Below, piece by piece: positions 45,830 to 56,392 of a stretch of DNA of 64,000 nt. The DNA lies in the NCBI GenBank assembly GCA_913031625.1, contig CAJWGB010000004.1, positions 1 to 64,000 of the forward strand, written 5' to 3'. This DNA comes from an uncultured Planctomycetaceae bacterium (GTDB taxonomy: Bacteria > Planctomycetota > Planctomycetia > Planctomycetales > Planctomycetaceae). Made by a program: the position numbers and the translations under genes. Under the pieces are notes generated by a model. It was given only the letters and a program-made list of their open reading frames with translations, was not told the origin of the DNA and did no database searches. The first letter of the stretch is position 1; each line of letters begins with the position of its first letter.

Positions 45830-46555
45830 ATGAAGATTAGAAATCGATTTCTGAACTGGTGCATTGCCAGTGCAGCCACATTGATTTTCCGAACCCTGTT
45901 TCTGACAGTCCGTGCGGAGTATCCGCGACTCGCTGACAGTGCGAGCCCCTACATCCCGCCAAAGGGTGACAGGCGATTCTGTTTTTGCCTCTGGCATGAC
46001 GCAATCGTGGCCTGTCTTTTCTCATCCCGGACCTACAACCTTGCGGCGCTAATCAGTCGTCATCAGGACGGCTCGTATCTGACCTACGCCATTCGCAAAC
46101 TGGGACTGTTTCCCGTTCGAGGATCGGCCAGCCGAGGCGGCGCTCAGGCAACGAAACAGCTCATTGAGCAACCCGACCTCCACGTGTGTATTACGCCGGA
46201 TGGTCCTCGGGGGCCGCGTCGCGAAATGAAGGATGGAATCGTATTCCTTGCGTCGCGCACCGGGCGCTCCATTGTGCCTGGCGCCGTTACGGCCACCCGC
46301 TACTGGGCTGCGCCTGCCGGATGGTCAGACCTGTTGATTCCCAAACCGTTTTCCACGGTGATCATGCTGGCAGGAGACCCCATTGAGGTTCCTCCTGATC
46401 TGACCCGGGAAGAGATCTCAGAGGTAACGACTCAGGTTCAGCGCGAAATGGACCGCCTTGAGGCCATCGTTCAGCGGTATGTCGACGGTGATGTGGCCGC
46501 GATTAACGATGTTTCTCGCGATTCCGGAGAGACGACGTCAGCGGCTGCTGCATAG
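45830..46555 (+). CDS. DUF374 lysophospholipid acyltransferase family protein
   Basis: 241 aa from ATG 45830; the track ORF is 15 codons longer. Acyltransferase-like: HxxxxD-like 'FCLWHDAIVACLF', 'ALISRHQDGSYLTYAI', 'LGLFPVRGSASRGGAQA', 'VCITPDGPRGPRREMKDGIVFLA' (typical DUF374). It is likely an inner-membrane peripheral enzyme that acylates a lipid A or phospholipid precursor. Start lies 216 nt past the PrsW stop. The last residues are Ser/Ala-rich. Confidence 0.9.
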   Translation: MKIRNRFLNWCIASAATLIFRTLFLTVRAEYPRLADSASPYIPPKGDRRFCFCLWHDAIVACLFSSRTYNLAALISRHQDGSYLTYAIRKLGLFPVRGSASRGGAQATKQLIEQPDLHVCITPDGPRGPRREMKDGIVFLASRTGRSIVPGAVTATRYWAAPAGWSDLLIPKPFSTVIMLAGDPIEVPPDLTREEISEVTTQVQREMDRLEAIVQRYVDGDVAAINDVSRDSGETTSAAAA

Positions 46556-46646
46556 TGGCAGTTCGACGAACGGCCCAAATTGTTTCCCACGCACGGCATT
46601 TGCCGTACCCGGAAACCGCAGCATTCTTTGGGGTGGCGTAATGCAG

Positions 46647-48422
46647 CTATTGGCGAGTCCGAGATTGCCAGCCATCGGCGGATGTCTGGCGAATCACTGA
46701 ACGACGCTCGGACGAAGGCCTTGCCTGTACTGGTGGAAGCAATCCACGCTGTTGCACCGCCCCCGCCTTGCCACTGCCGGTGGTCGCCAGCCGCGCGGCT
46801 GGAAGTGTGGGAAGCGCGCCTGATCGAGTTCCGACTACAACAGGGTTGTACGGCGAATAGGCTGTGGGCGGAGTTGGGAAACAGTTCACGCTCTTCCCAC
46901 GCGTTTCATAAAACTCACTGGCACTGGGCAGTTCCGCTTCGACCTGTCGGCGATCGACAGGTGTCAGAGGTCCATAGACAATGGGCGATAATGCCCGCTG
47001 CACCTCCATCTGGTGACGGTATTGTGCGGTTTCGCCGTACGGAACAACCCTGGGTACGAGCGCGATGATAATCTCGGTTCGATCACGCAGGTATGTTCGA
47101 CGCTGGAACAGTTTGCCAACTCCAGGTACGTCACCCAGCCATGGCAGCTTCGACTGCTGATCCGACTTCTCTTCTGTGATAAGTCCTCCGATCACCATAG
47201 CATGACCGGATGGCATGAGGACGGTACTCTCGACTTCTGTCGTATCTGAGTCCGGCAGATTTGTTGTTGGGTTAATCCGACCGCTCGATACTTCGGGCTT
47301 TACCTTCATCAGGACCTTGCCGTCCCCGCTGATCGTCGGCGTCACGGTGAGGACAACACCAAGGTCCAGGAAGTTCACCTGCTGCAACGTACTGGTTTGA
47401 GTGGTCGTTGTGGTGAGGTAGCCGAGACTCTCACCGATTTGAATTCGAGCCTGTTGGCCATTGACCGCCAGTACTTTGGGAGATGCCAGGGTCTTCGCAT
47501 CTGTGGACTGCTTAATCAACTCCACAATTGCGTCCAGGCGACGTCCGTTGAGATTCAGGACAAACGCAGGGCTGGCAGTTGCACTGGCCAGCCCGTTGGC
47601 CTGCAGGGCGAGCGTCCCGTTGTTGATCCCAATGATGTCCGTCAGATTTACACCGTGCCGATCGTCGTCCCGGAGGTTGACCTGCAGGACATAGGCTTCG
47701 ATCAGCACCTGTGCGGGTGGAACGTCTGCTGTGCGAATGTACTTTTTGACGCGTGCAATATATTCAGGCAGGTCTTCGACAACGAGTTCTTCGCGAGTCC
47801 GGCGATTGTCTTCCAGATCGATTTCTGTGATCGAGGTCTGGCCAACAGGAGACAGCAGCGCAGAGACAGTCTTGTCAATGTCCGACGCGGATGCGTAGTT
47901 GAGGCGAAAGACTTCTACCTCTCGTCCCTGGACAATCGGCGGCAGCTTAGTCTCGGCGGTAACGGGCGAAACGAGGATGATCCCCCGCCGTTCCACCCAG
48001 CGGTATCCGTTGATGTGGAGAAGAGCATCGAGTGCGTCACTCAACGGGATATTGTTCAGGGTGATCGATACCTGTCCTGAAACTCCACCAGATGCGACGA
48101 CGTTCTTCTCCATTTCCTGTGCGAGCGTATTGAGGACCACCTCCAGCGGCGCACTGCGAATAAACATGGAAACTCGATCGTCTCCGGATCGCGTGATGAC
48201 ATTACCTTCCGCAAGCGTATTTGCGAGGGCCATTTTGATGCGGGTCGGTCCTGCGGCCTCACCTTCTCGAAAGCCCATCGTTCGCACGGGTTGTGGACGC
48301 TGTAACCCATCCTGACCCGGCAGCGGCGTGATGTTGATCAGCAGAAAACAGACCAGTGAGAACGCTGACGGAAGCGTCCTGAAGGGTGTTGGGGACAGGT
48401 TGGGCTTTGAGTGTTGCGTCAC
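46647..48422 (-). CDS. Secretin (type II/III secretion, GspD/PilQ family)
   Basis: 591 aa. Signal segment about residues 20-36; N0/STN-like region 'APLEVVLNTLAQEMEKNVV', 'IPLSDALDALLHINGYRWVERRGIILV', a secretin_N repeat ('EVFRLNYASASDIDKTV'), then the secretin core: 'VLIEAYVLQVNL', 'LASPKVLAVNGQQARIQIGE', 'VLTVTPTISGDGKV', 'LPWLGDVPGVGKLFQRRT', 'EIIIALVPRVV'. It forms an outer-membrane channel. The C-terminal tail is Pro/Arg-rich. No other T2SS or pilus genes adjoin it; the DUF1559 pseudopilin-type protein 4.6 kb away may be a partner type. Confidence 0.92.
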   Translation of the reverse strand: MTQHSKPNLSPTPFRTLPSAFSLVCFLLINITPLPGQDGLQRPQPVRTMGFREGEAAGPTRIKMALANTLAEGNVITRSGDDRVSMFIRSAPLEVVLNTLAQEMEKNVVASGGVSGQVSITLNNIPLSDALDALLHINGYRWVERRGIILVSPVTAETKLPPIVQGREVEVFRLNYASASDIDKTVSALLSPVGQTSITEIDLEDNRRTREELVVEDLPEYIARVKKYIRTADVPPAQVLIEAYVLQVNLRDDDRHGVNLTDIIGINNGTLALQANGLASATASPAFVLNLNGRRLDAIVELIKQSTDAKTLASPKVLAVNGQQARIQIGESLGYLTTTTTQTSTLQQVNFLDLGVVLTVTPTISGDGKVLMKVKPEVSSGRINPTTNLPDSDTTEVESTVLMPSGHAMVIGGLITEEKSDQQSKLPWLGDVPGVGKLFQRRTYLRDRTEIIIALVPRVVPYGETAQYRHQMEVQRALSPIVYGPLTPVDRRQVEAELPSASEFYETRGKSVNCFPTPPTAYSPYNPVVVGTRSGALPTLPAARLATTGSGKAGAVQQRGLLPPVQARPSSERRSVIRQTSADGWQSRTRQ

Positions 48423-48674
48423 GATGGAGCCTCAGGCTGTGGGCGCGGATTGAGAGCGACCACACTCCTGTTCATCGGCCTGCAGACTCGACAGATTCGG
48501 AATTTCCGATAAAACCGATCCACCCATCATCGGTTGCCTGGTCTTCCACCTGTCACATGGGGACGATGGGGGAAAACACTTCTGTGCTCGGCAGTTTCTG
48601 CCGATTCCAGACCGTATTGTGTCTGGATTTGATGTGCCTTTCGCCTGCACGGCGATCATTTCAATGGATGATTC

Positions 48675-50990
48675 ATGACTTCACTTACTCGACGACTGGC
48701 GCTCAAACTGTTTGGCGCAGGATCAGCCGCCACTGCACTCCCGGTTTCCGGCGCAACTGTTGAGCCGATCAGCCCTCAGACGCAGAATTACTTTCATTCA
48801 GACTGGAACGTCAGCAATGACCGTGTCTGGCTGGGAGAGGATTATTGGGCAAACCCGATGGAGGGCTGGCGAATTGTCGACGGAGCAGCGGAATGCCAGA
48901 CAGGGGGAGGCGACCGAAATATTCACCTCATCACTCACCAGGTCACACGTCCCGGTGAATTCGTGATGTCGGTCAGAGTTCAACGCGTAGAGGTTCTGAA
49001 AAAGGACGGTGGCGCAGGCTTCAGGATTGGAATCAAGTCAGAACTTGATGAGTACCGGAGCAACCTGTTTGCGAAGTCCGGAATCGTGGCTGGAGTAATC
49101 GATGGTAATCTGCAGATTGGCAGAAAGCAGACGCCACTTAAAGACGGCGACTCCGGTCAACTCCTGCGTTTACATGGGAAACCTTCCGGCGAATCAATTG
49201 AGCTGACTCTTTCGTCTGTGACCGACGACGGTAAGGTCCGGACCACCGCGACCACCAAAGTTCCTCAGCAGGCAGTCATGGGGAATGTCGCCCTGGTGAA
49301 TAATTTTGATTCGTCCCTCAAACCGGCTCAGGGTGGACGCTACCGCTTCAGCAACTGGACTGTGGGGGGCAGTGCATTTACGGTCGATCACACTCGACGA
49401 TTCGGCGCCATCCTCTGGTCAATGTACACGCTTAGTGACTCTCGATCTGATGAGGGCTTCGTCATGAAGATCTCTGCTCTGTTGCCACCACTCGGTGCAC
49501 GTGACAACGACTCCGTGGAGTTGCAGGTCGATCGTGAAGGGAACTGGAAGTCCCTTGGTCACGCGAGACTGGACCGTGATGCATGGACAGCAACATTCCG
49601 CGTCAGTAACTGGGATGAAACACGCGAGCACCGTTACCGTCTCGTGTACCAGGAACAAAAGACAAACAAGACAGTTCGCACGAGCGAGTGGACAGGAGTC
49701 ATCAAAGCCAATCCCTCCGGTCGTCCGTTGCGTCTTGGTGCCTTAACGTGTCAGAACCACTACGGATTTCCGTACGCACCTGTGGCCGACAATGTCGTGA
49801 AGCTCGACCCGGATATGTTGTACTTCTCCGGAGATCAGCTTTATGAGAGCCATGGGGGCTATGGCTTGATCCGTGATCCTGCCGGGCCGGCTATCCTTAA
49901 TTATCTGCGTAAGTTTTACATGTTTGGACTGGCGTTTCGCGAAGCGCTCAGGGATCGACCAACCGTATGCATTCCCGATGACCACGATGTCTTCCAGGGC
50001 AATATCTGGGGAGAAGGTGGCGCTGCGATGAAGGGGATCGATAAAGGGGCTTCATCCAAAGGCGGCTATCGCGAACCTGCGCGAATGGTGAACGTCGTCC
50101 ACCGGACCTGTGCCGCTCACCATCCGGACTATTTTGATCCGACTCCGTGCGAGCAGGATATCAGTGTCTATTACGGAGACATGGTCTACGGGGATGTCAG
50201 CTTCGCGATTCTGGGCGACCGACAATTCAAGAGTGGTCCGGAACGAGTCGAAACCGGGAGTGGACGCGCCGATCATGTGCGTGACCGAGACGTTGACACG
50301 CTGCATCTGGACAAACCAGGCCTCATTCTGCTTGGCGAGCGGCAGGAAGAATTCCTCGAGCACTGGGTCGATGACTGGCGGGGGCACTCCATGAAGGTGC
50401 TTCTCAGTCAGACTGTATTCTCCGGGGTCGCAACACATCACGGCGGATTCAACGGCTATCTCAAAGCAGACCTCGACTCAGGTGGCTGGCCTCAGACCCC
50501 AAGGAATAACACGGTCCGTCTGCTTGCAAAGGGGATGCCTCTGCATATCAACGGCGACCAGCACCTGACGACTCTGTCACAGTATGGCGCTGACGAACAG
50601 CGGGACAGTTGCTGGAGTTTCTGTACTCCCGCGATTGCTGCCGGATATCCGCGCTGGTGGCGACCCGACGAAATTGATATGCCGCATGAGAATCGTCCCA
50701 AACATGGACTGCCCAACACAGGAGAGTTTCTGGACGGATTTGGTAACAAGGTGTACGTCTATGCTGTTGGCAACCCGGTCGTGGGTAAGGCAAAGAACCG
50801 CTATGAACGAGCCCACGAGAAAGGGAGTGGTTTTGGCCTTGTCACAATCGACACCGAGAAGAAGACCTACACTCTGGACTCCTTTCGATTTCTGATTGAC
50901 CCCACCGACGGCAATCCAGAGAACCAGTTCCCTGGCTGGCCTGTCACCATTCATCAGGAAGAGAATGGCGGCAGGAACCGACTGGGGTAA
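48675..50990 (+). CDS. PhoD-like alkaline phosphatase with N-terminal beta-sandwich
   Basis: 771 aa. [20 protein letters not shown] is a Tat-type signal (twin Arg). The first 240 residues are beta-rich, LamG/DUF1080-like ('[22 protein letters not shown]', '[10 protein letters not shown]'). The PhoD metallophosphatase part has 'YFSGDQLYE', '[18 protein letters not shown]', '[13 protein letters not shown]', '[16 protein letters not shown]', which carry the expected Asp/His ligands. It would be an exported phosphodiesterase or phosphatase. trpF follows 12 nt later. Confidence 0.9.
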   Translation: MTSLTRRLALKLFGAGSAATALPVSGATVEPISPQTQNYFHSDWNVSNDRVWLGEDYWANPMEGWRIVDGAAECQTGGGDRNIHLITHQVTRPGEFVMSVRVQRVEVLKKDGGAGFRIGIKSELDEYRSNLFAKSGIVAGVIDGNLQIGRKQTPLKDGDSGQLLRLHGKPSGESIELTLSSVTDDGKVRTTATTKVPQQAVMGNVALVNNFDSSLKPAQGGRYRFSNWTVGGSAFTVDHTRRFGAILWSMYTLSDSRSDEGFVMKISALLPPLGARDNDSVELQVDREGNWKSLGHARLDRDAWTATFRVSNWDETREHRYRLVYQEQKTNKTVRTSEWTGVIKANPSGRPLRLGALTCQNHYGFPYAPVADNVVKLDPDMLYFSGDQLYESHGGYGLIRDPAGPAILNYLRKFYMFGLAFREALRDRPTVCIPDDHDVFQGNIWGEGGAAMKGIDKGASSKGGYREPARMVNVVHRTCAAHHPDYFDPTPCEQDISVYYGDMVYGDVSFAILGDRQFKSGPERVETGSGRADHVRDRDVDTLHLDKPGLILLGERQEEFLEHWVDDWRGHSMKVLLSQTVFSGVATHHGGFNGYLKADLDSGGWPQTPRNNTVRLLAKGMPLHINGDQHLTTLSQYGADEQRDSCWSFCTPAIAAGYPRWWRPDEIDMPHENRPKHGLPNTGEFLDGFGNKVYVYAVGNPVVGKAKNRYERAHEKGSGFGLVTIDTEKKTYTLDSFRFLIDPTDGNPENQFPGWPVTIHQEENGGRNRLG

Positions 50991-51002
50991 CGGAACCAAC
51001 GC

Positions 51003-51644
51003 ATGTGGGTCAAAATCTGTGGGATCACTGTTCCCCAAGATATGCAGGCGGCAGCCAGCGCGGACGCGATTGGACTGAACTTTTACGCTCCGTCCAAACG
51101 TTACGTTTCTCCATCACGAGCTGCAGAGTTGGTCGCCGTTGCGTCACCGGATCAGCAGATTGTTGGTGTATTCGTGAATTCACCGGTCGCAGAAGTTGTC
51201 GAGATTGTTGATCTGGCTGGTCTGACGACAGTCCAGTTTCATGGTGACGAATCAGCGGAAACCGTCGCCAGCTTTCACAGGCTGCGTCCAGAGATCGACC
51301 TGATTCGCGCCTTTCGGATTGGGACTGACGGGCTGCTGCCTGTGACCAGTTGGTTGCAGGACCTGGCAAGGCACAATGTTTCGCTCAAAGCCATCCTTGT
51401 GGACGCATTCGTGCCGGGAGAATTCGGTGGCACCGGACACCGGATCAATCCTGAATTGCTTGAGGCGCGGGACGAGTCATGGCCGCCCCTCATCCTCGCA
51501 GGTGGACTGACTCCTGACACCGTTGCTCAATCCATTGCTGCAGTTGCTCCGTGGGGCGTTGATACGGCCAGCGGAGTCGAAGACAAACCAGGCCGCAAGA
51601 ATCATGACCTCGTTGAGCGGTTCATTTCCATTGCACATCAATAG
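51003..51644 (+). CDS. trpF: Phosphoribosylanthranilate isomerase
   Basis: 213 aa (beta/alpha)8 enzyme of tryptophan biosynthesis, converting PRA to CdRP. Catalytic Cys in MWVKICGIT and Asp in 'AILVDAFVPGEFGGTG', phosphate site 'ILAGGLTPDTVAQS', 'WGVDTASGVEDKPGRKNH'. Full length. Not in a trp operon; it lies between the PhoD-like gene (12 nt before) and an aminotransferase (43 nt after). Confidence 0.95.
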   Translation: MWVKICGITVPQDMQAAASADAIGLNFYAPSKRYVSPSRAAELVAVASPDQQIVGVFVNSPVAEVVEIVDLAGLTTVQFHGDESAETVASFHRLRPEIDLIRAFRIGTDGLLPVTSWLQDLARHNVSLKAILVDAFVPGEFGGTGHRINPELLEARDESWPPLILAGGLTPDTVAQSIAAVAPWGVDTASGVEDKPGRKNHDLVERFISIAHQ

Positions 51645-51687
51645 TAGACCGCGCAAATCAATTGTTCAGAATCAGAAATGAAGACTC

Positions 51688-52800
51688 ATGAGTGAAGAGT
51701 GGATTGCAGATCGGATGCATCAGATTGATGCATCCGGCATCCGACGTGTTTTTGACCTCGCCGCTACAATGACGGACCCCGTCAATCTAAGTATCGGTCA
51801 GCCGCATTTTGACACACCGCAACCGGTCAAGGACGCGCTTTGTCAGGCAGTTCAGGAGGGACGCAATTCCTACAGTCAGACTCAGGGGATTGCTCCATTG
51901 CTGAAACTGCTGCAGGACGACGTGGATGAGCGATTCGGTCATTCGGATCGACAGGCGTTTGTCACGTCGGGAACCAGTGGTGGTCTGATGCTGGCGCTCT
52001 GCACTTTGCTGAACCCGGGTGACGAAGTCATTGTGTTTGACCCGTGGTTTGTGATGTACCGCCATCTCGCCACACTTGCCGGGGCAAACGTCGTGCAGAT
52101 TTCGACTTATCCTGATTTTCGAATCTGCGCCGAATCCGTGGAGGCGGCCATCACGGATCGGACCAAAGTAATTCTGTTCAACAGCCCTGGGAACCCAACA
52201 GGGGCCGTGGCTTCAAAGGAAGAAGTCCAGGCACTCGCAGAGCTGGCTGCCAAACATAACATCGCGTTGATCAGCGACGAGATCTACCGGTCATTTTGTT
52301 ACGACGGAGATTTTCACAGTCCGGCTGAATTCAACGACAGGACCATCGTGATAGACGGGTTCAGCAAGTCGCATTCGATGACAGGGCACCGGCTCGGGTA
52401 TATCCACGGTCCGTCGACCGTCATTCAACAGATGCTGAAGCTCCAGCAGTTCACGTTCGTTTGTGCTCCGCAACCCGTTCAATGGGCAGGGCTTACAGCA
52501 TGGGAGCTTGATCTCTCTGAGCACTTTTCGTCCTACGGTTCGAAACGCGATCTGATCGTTTCAGAACTTCAGGAGGACTTCCAGATTCACGGGGGGCAGG
52601 GGGCGTTCTATCTGTTTCTCAAGGCTCCCTGGGGCACTGGAACCGAGTTTGTGACCGAAGCCATTCAGAACAACCTGCTGATTATTCCTGGAAATGTGTT
52701 TAGTCCTCAGGACACCCATTTCCGCGTCTCATTCGCGGCGGAAGACGAGACACTGAGACGTGGGGCCGAGATTCTGCGAAAGGTTGCTAAACAGGGGTGA
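51688..52800 (+). CDS. Class I/II PLP aminotransferase
   Basis: 370 aa, fold type I. 'LSIGQPHFDTPQPVKDAL', 'YSQTQGIAPLLKLL', 'FVTSGTSGGLMLAL', 'ILFNSPGNPTGAV', 'ISDEIYRSFCY', and the PLP-binding Lys in 'VIDGFSKSHSMTGHRLGY', followed by Arg in 'FRVSFAAED'. Aspartate/aromatic transaminase-like; a role with trpF in aromatic amino acid metabolism is possible but not shown. Confidence 0.93.
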   Translation: MSEEWIADRMHQIDASGIRRVFDLAATMTDPVNLSIGQPHFDTPQPVKDALCQAVQEGRNSYSQTQGIAPLLKLLQDDVDERFGHSDRQAFVTSGTSGGLMLALCTLLNPGDEVIVFDPWFVMYRHLATLAGANVVQISTYPDFRICAESVEAAITDRTKVILFNSPGNPTGAVASKEEVQALAELAAKHNIALISDEIYRSFCYDGDFHSPAEFNDRTIVIDGFSKSHSMTGHRLGYIHGPSTVIQQMLKLQQFTFVCAPQPVQWAGLTAWELDLSEHFSSYGSKRDLIVSELQEDFQIHGGQGAFYLFLKAPWGTGTEFVTEAIQNNLLIIPGNVFSPQDTHFRVSFAAEDETLRRGAEILRKVAKQG

Positions 52801-53029
52801 CCTGTGATTCCGACGGTAAGACAGGCTGACTTTTCGCAGGAATGCCGGCACAAATCGGATTTGGCCTAAAAAAAGCACATTCCAGCCGACTTCGCGGCTC
52901 TCAAAGGAAATAGTGTGACTTTGTGAAGGGTTGGTTTAGAATGCCTTTTCGGCAAGGTGGTAGTATTGTGACCCGATTGCCCCTGTCCTGATATTCTTTT
53001 TTCCCGTCTGTTCTTCAAAAGGATCTGCC

Positions 53030-54166
53030 ATGCGAAAAACGCCACTCCGCTCGCGAGGGTTCACTCTCATCGAGCTACTCGTCGTCATCGCGATCATTGC
53101 TATCCTTGTGGCGCTCATTCTTCCAGCCGTCCAGAAAGCTCGCGAAGCCGCTCGACGAACTGAGTGTAAGAACAATCTCAAACAGATTGCTCTGGCTCTG
53201 CACAACTACCATGACGCTCACATGGTCTTCCCGCCGGGAATGATCACGAACTGGAATCGACGTCTTGTTCAGCTGAATAATGTCAATGTCGGCAACGCCG
53301 GTGTCAGTGTTGTTGACCCGGACGAACCCCGGATCCAAACCTTCAACTCTGCTTTGCCGCCTCACGGACAGAGTTGGATGTTGCACATTCTTCCTCAGCT
53401 GGACCAGCAGACCGTCTACAAACAGTGGGACTTCAGCCTGAATGTCTGGGGTAACACCAACTACGACTTCTGGAAGCGAACTCGGAACGTGATGAACACT
53501 CAGGCCATTGCGACAACTGTTGCTCCGGGAGCCACTGAGATCAAAGCGTTCTACTGCCCGTCCCGACGTGCAGGTATGGAAGTCGGTCGATTCTCATACG
53601 CTCGACGTGTGGAGACAATCCAGACCTCTGGCGGAAATGACTACGTTGGTTGCGCTGGTTCCGGAGTACTGTTTGACCTGAATCTCAGCGACGGTCCGAC
53701 GACTTACTACCTGACTCCGGCTCAGTTGAAGAACCTTGCAGCCAACACGAACAGTGTGACTCAATGGCCCGTTTATCAGGTGAACAACCGAGTGGGGATT
53801 TTCGGTCCTAACAGCGCCACCACCATGGCGGCGGTTAACGTGGACGGAACCTCGCAGACACTGATGGTTGCCGAAGCAGAGCGATTCGAAAGCCTGCGAC
53901 CCGAGCAGCGAAATGCTGCCACGCCGCAGGGACGAGCTGTCCCAAGTGACGGCTGGGCATGGGGTGGACCTGCGACAATGTTCTCGACGTTCCGACCTCC
54001 CAACAAGAAGGAGTGGTTCGAAGCTGCCGGTTCATCGCACTCAAGTAACATCGTTCAGTGTGCACTTGCCGATGGCAGTGTTCGAGCATTCGGAGAGTCT
54101 GTTTCTCTGGAAGTCTGGCGACGTCTTGGCTCAATGGCCGAAGGTGTGTCTGCCGGCAAATTCTGA
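53030..54166 (+). CDS. DUF1559 protein with prepilin-type N-terminus
   Basis: 378 aa. [43 protein letters not shown] is a type IV prepilin-like N-terminus, with cleavage before Phe of GFTLIE, followed by the DUF1559 body ('[10 protein letters not shown]', '[11 protein letters not shown]', '[20 protein letters not shown]'). This family is greatly expanded in planctomycetes and is presumed to form pseudopili or surface filaments. AAGGAT precedes the ATG; a strong terminator follows. Probably monocistronic. Confidence 0.96.
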   Translation: MRKTPLRSRGFTLIELLVVIAIIAILVALILPAVQKAREAARRTECKNNLKQIALALHNYHDAHMVFPPGMITNWNRRLVQLNNVNVGNAGVSVVDPDEPRIQTFNSALPPHGQSWMLHILPQLDQQTVYKQWDFSLNVWGNTNYDFWKRTRNVMNTQAIATTVAPGATEIKAFYCPSRRAGMEVGRFSYARRVETIQTSGGNDYVGCAGSGVLFDLNLSDGPTTYYLTPAQLKNLAANTNSVTQWPVYQVNNRVGIFGPNSATTMAAVNVDGTSQTLMVAEAERFESLRPEQRNAATPQGRAVPSDGWAWGGPATMFSTFRPPNKKEWFEAAGSSHSSNIVQCALADGSVRAFGESVSLEVWRRLGSMAEGVSAGKF

Positions 54167-54190
54167 TCTCACAGATCAGACCTGTTAAAC

Positions 54191-54226
54191 AAACACCTCG
54201 ACGAACTCTTCGTCGAGGTGTTTTCC
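54191..54226 (+). terminator. Rho-independent terminator after DUF1559 gene
   Basis: AAACACCTCGACGAA-CTC-TTCGTCGAGGTGTTT, a perfect 15-bp stem with 3-nt loop, then TTCC. It lies 25 nt past the stop. Confidence 0.92.
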
Positions 54227-54295
54227 TGCGCCCCGGAGAATCGCCGGACCGCGATCACCTCCCTGCATCGTCTCTGACCATTCACTTTTAAGTCC

Positions 54296-54841
54296 ATGAT
54301 GGATCGTCTGATCGCGCGCACACTCTTCGTGCCAACTCTCGTGTGGAATCTGCTCCTTGTGCGTCTGATTCCGGCCCGACGCTGGTGGGACCACGTCGAT
54401 CCTCAGGTCATCCTGGGAGCATTGCCGTTTACTGCTCATGTCAGCAGGTTGCATAAGTCGGGTGTTCGTGCTGTCGTCAACACTTGCGACGAATATGCTG
54501 GCCCGATTGCTGAATACACTCAGGTTGGGATAGAGCAGTTTCACATGCCCACGCCCGATTTTACCCATCCCGATCTTGCGGACGTGGAACGAGCGGTCGA
54601 GTTCGTTCAGTCTCACGCAGAGCAGGGACATACTGTTTACATTCACTGCAAGGCGGGGAGAGCGCGCAGCGCGACCGTGGCACTGTGCTGGCTGGTTCGT
54701 CATCGTGGACTGTCTCCGGAGGAGGCCCAGGAGAAGCTCCTGCAGGAGCGTCCCCATGTCAAAAGAACCGTCTGGCAGCGGCCTGTGGTCACCGCCTTCG
54801 CAGACCGCTGCCGACAGGAGACTTCGGCAGCGACTGACTGA
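54296..54841 (+). CDS. Dual-specificity protein phosphatase (PTPMT1-like)
   Basis: 181 aa. Active site HCKAGRARS (HCxxGxxRS) at about residues 117-125, with general-acid Asp in 'MPTPDFTHPDL'. 'DPQVILGALPF' and 'GVRAVVNTCDEYAGP' are usual in PTPMT1/PTEN-like phosphatases, which dephosphorylate proteins or phosphatidylglycerophosphate. The hydrophobic first 27 residues may hold it at the membrane. It ends 58 nt before the DUF1501 start. Confidence 0.9.
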   Translation: MMDRLIARTLFVPTLVWNLLLVRLIPARRWWDHVDPQVILGALPFTAHVSRLHKSGVRAVVNTCDEYAGPIAEYTQVGIEQFHMPTPDFTHPDLADVERAVEFVQSHAEQGHTVYIHCKAGRARSATVALCWLVRHRGLSPEEAQEKLLQERPHVKRTVWQRPVVTAFADRCRQETSAATD

Positions 54842-54899
54842 AGAGCTTGGCGCATGGTCATTGTCCGCCTACGCTGAGAGGTCTCAATGGTGGGGACTT

Positions 54900-56327
54900 A
54901 TGCGATACAACCATGAATCAGGCTCGTGTCCAGGCAGGCGACGGATTCCAGTCAGCCGTAGACACATGCTGTCGACTGCGTCTGTCGGATTCGGTTTGAC
55001 TGCGTTTTCCACGCTGGCGGCTGAAGAGACCGGAGCCCGTGGTTTTCACTTCGCGCCGAAATGCAGGAATGTCATCTTCTGCTTTATGCCCGGAGGAGTG
55101 TCGCACGTGGACTCCTTCGATCCGAAACCTGTTCTGACCCGGCATGACGGACAGCAGATGGGTGACTGGGCAGCCCGCGCCGGAAAGAAGTCACCAGCCA
55201 CTCCCGGACGTACATGGAAGAAGTGTCCATGGACTTTTGACAACTACGGCGAGTCCGGCATTCCGGTGAGCAGTCTGTTTCCGCACATTTCGAAACACGT
55301 AGATGATCTGGCTCTGATTCGTTCGATGGTTGCAGAGTTGCCCCTGCACGCAGCCGGCAATCTGTTTCTGCATTCCGGTCGACTCCGCGCCGGCTCACCA
55401 AGCCTTGGATCATGGATCACATACGGACTTGGAAGTGAGAGCAACAACCTTCCCGGATATGTGCTGCTCAACAGTGGCTCGGTCCCGCCCGGGGGAAAAG
55501 AGAACTTTGCCAACGGTTACCTTCCCGCAAGCTATCAGGCGACTTCCATTCGGGCTGAAGGTGAACCGCTGAGAAATATTGCTCCGGCGCGCGACAGACA
55601 ACAGAGGTCCAAGCTGGAGTGGCTGCTGCTGCAGGATCGTCAGTTTGCAGAGACTCTTGGCGCGAACGCTGACATCGATTCGGCCATTCGGAATTATGAG
55701 ATGGCATTCCGAATGCAGTCGGCTGTCCCCGATACGCTCGACCTGGGTCAGGAAACCGCTCAAACGCATAAAATGTATGGGCTCGATGCAGAAGACAGGG
55801 ATCTGCGACTTTACGGAATGCAGTGCCTGCGAGCACGCAGGTTGATTGAATCCGGCGTTCGCTTCGTGGAGATCACAGCGAATCCAATCGGACTGGATAA
55901 TGGCAGTTGGGATCAGCACGCAAACCTGAAGCCGCATCACGAAAAGAATGCACTCGTCACGGACCAACCCATCGCTGCTCTGATCAGTGATCTGAAACAG
56001 CGAGGGCTCTTTGACGAGACGCTGATTCTGTGGGCAGGAGAAATGGGGCGTACTCCACACACCGGCAACGGGCACGGCCGGGATCACCATACATCAGGAT
56101 TCAGTGTCTGGCTCGCCGGTGGAGGAGTACGTGGCGGCACGATCTATGGAGCGACTGATGAACTGGGGATGCATGCCGTTGAGGCCCCGGTCTCCATGCA
56201 CGATCTGCATGCAACGATCCTGCACCTCATGGGGCTGGATCATGAACGACTGACCGTCCGCTATGGTGGTCGTGACATGCGACTGACGGACGTCCACGGA
56301 CACGTCGTCCACGGCATCCTGTCGTAA
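54900..56327 (+). CDS. DUF1501 protein (sulfatase-like, Tat-exported)
   Basis: 475 aa from ATG 54900; the track ORF (54576) runs through the phosphatase gene in another frame. A Tat-type signal SRRHMLSTASVGFGLTAF follows a basic lead. 'VIFCFMPGGVSHVDSFDPKP', 'LGSWITYGLGSESNNLPGYVLL', 'GSWDQHANLKPHHEKNA', 'LILWAGEMGRTPHTGNGHGRDHHTSGFSVWLAGGGVRGG' are DUF1501 hallmarks, with alkaline-phosphatase-superfamily metal residues. In planctomycetes it is normally paired with DUF1553 proteins; here that partner is the minus-strand gene at 58269. Confidence 0.94.
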   Translation: MRYNHESGSCPGRRRIPVSRRHMLSTASVGFGLTAFSTLAAEETGARGFHFAPKCRNVIFCFMPGGVSHVDSFDPKPVLTRHDGQQMGDWAARAGKKSPATPGRTWKKCPWTFDNYGESGIPVSSLFPHISKHVDDLALIRSMVAELPLHAAGNLFLHSGRLRAGSPSLGSWITYGLGSESNNLPGYVLLNSGSVPPGGKENFANGYLPASYQATSIRAEGEPLRNIAPARDRQQRSKLEWLLLQDRQFAETLGANADIDSAIRNYEMAFRMQSAVPDTLDLGQETAQTHKMYGLDAEDRDLRLYGMQCLRARRLIESGVRFVEITANPIGLDNGSWDQHANLKPHHEKNALVTDQPIAALISDLKQRGLFDETLILWAGEMGRTPHTGNGHGRDHHTSGFSVWLAGGGVRGGTIYGATDELGMHAVEAPVSMHDLHATILHLMGLDHERLTVRYGGRDMRLTDVHGHVVHGILS

Positions 56328-56392
56328 CCCGCTTCCAGTTATCAGGCAGTCGCCCAGTCAGGGCGGACCACCACTCAACAGTCGAGAATAAA

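Noticed and set aside
47397-48080. 227-aa plus ORF opposite the secretin
   Set aside because: Shadow of the secretin coding sequence.
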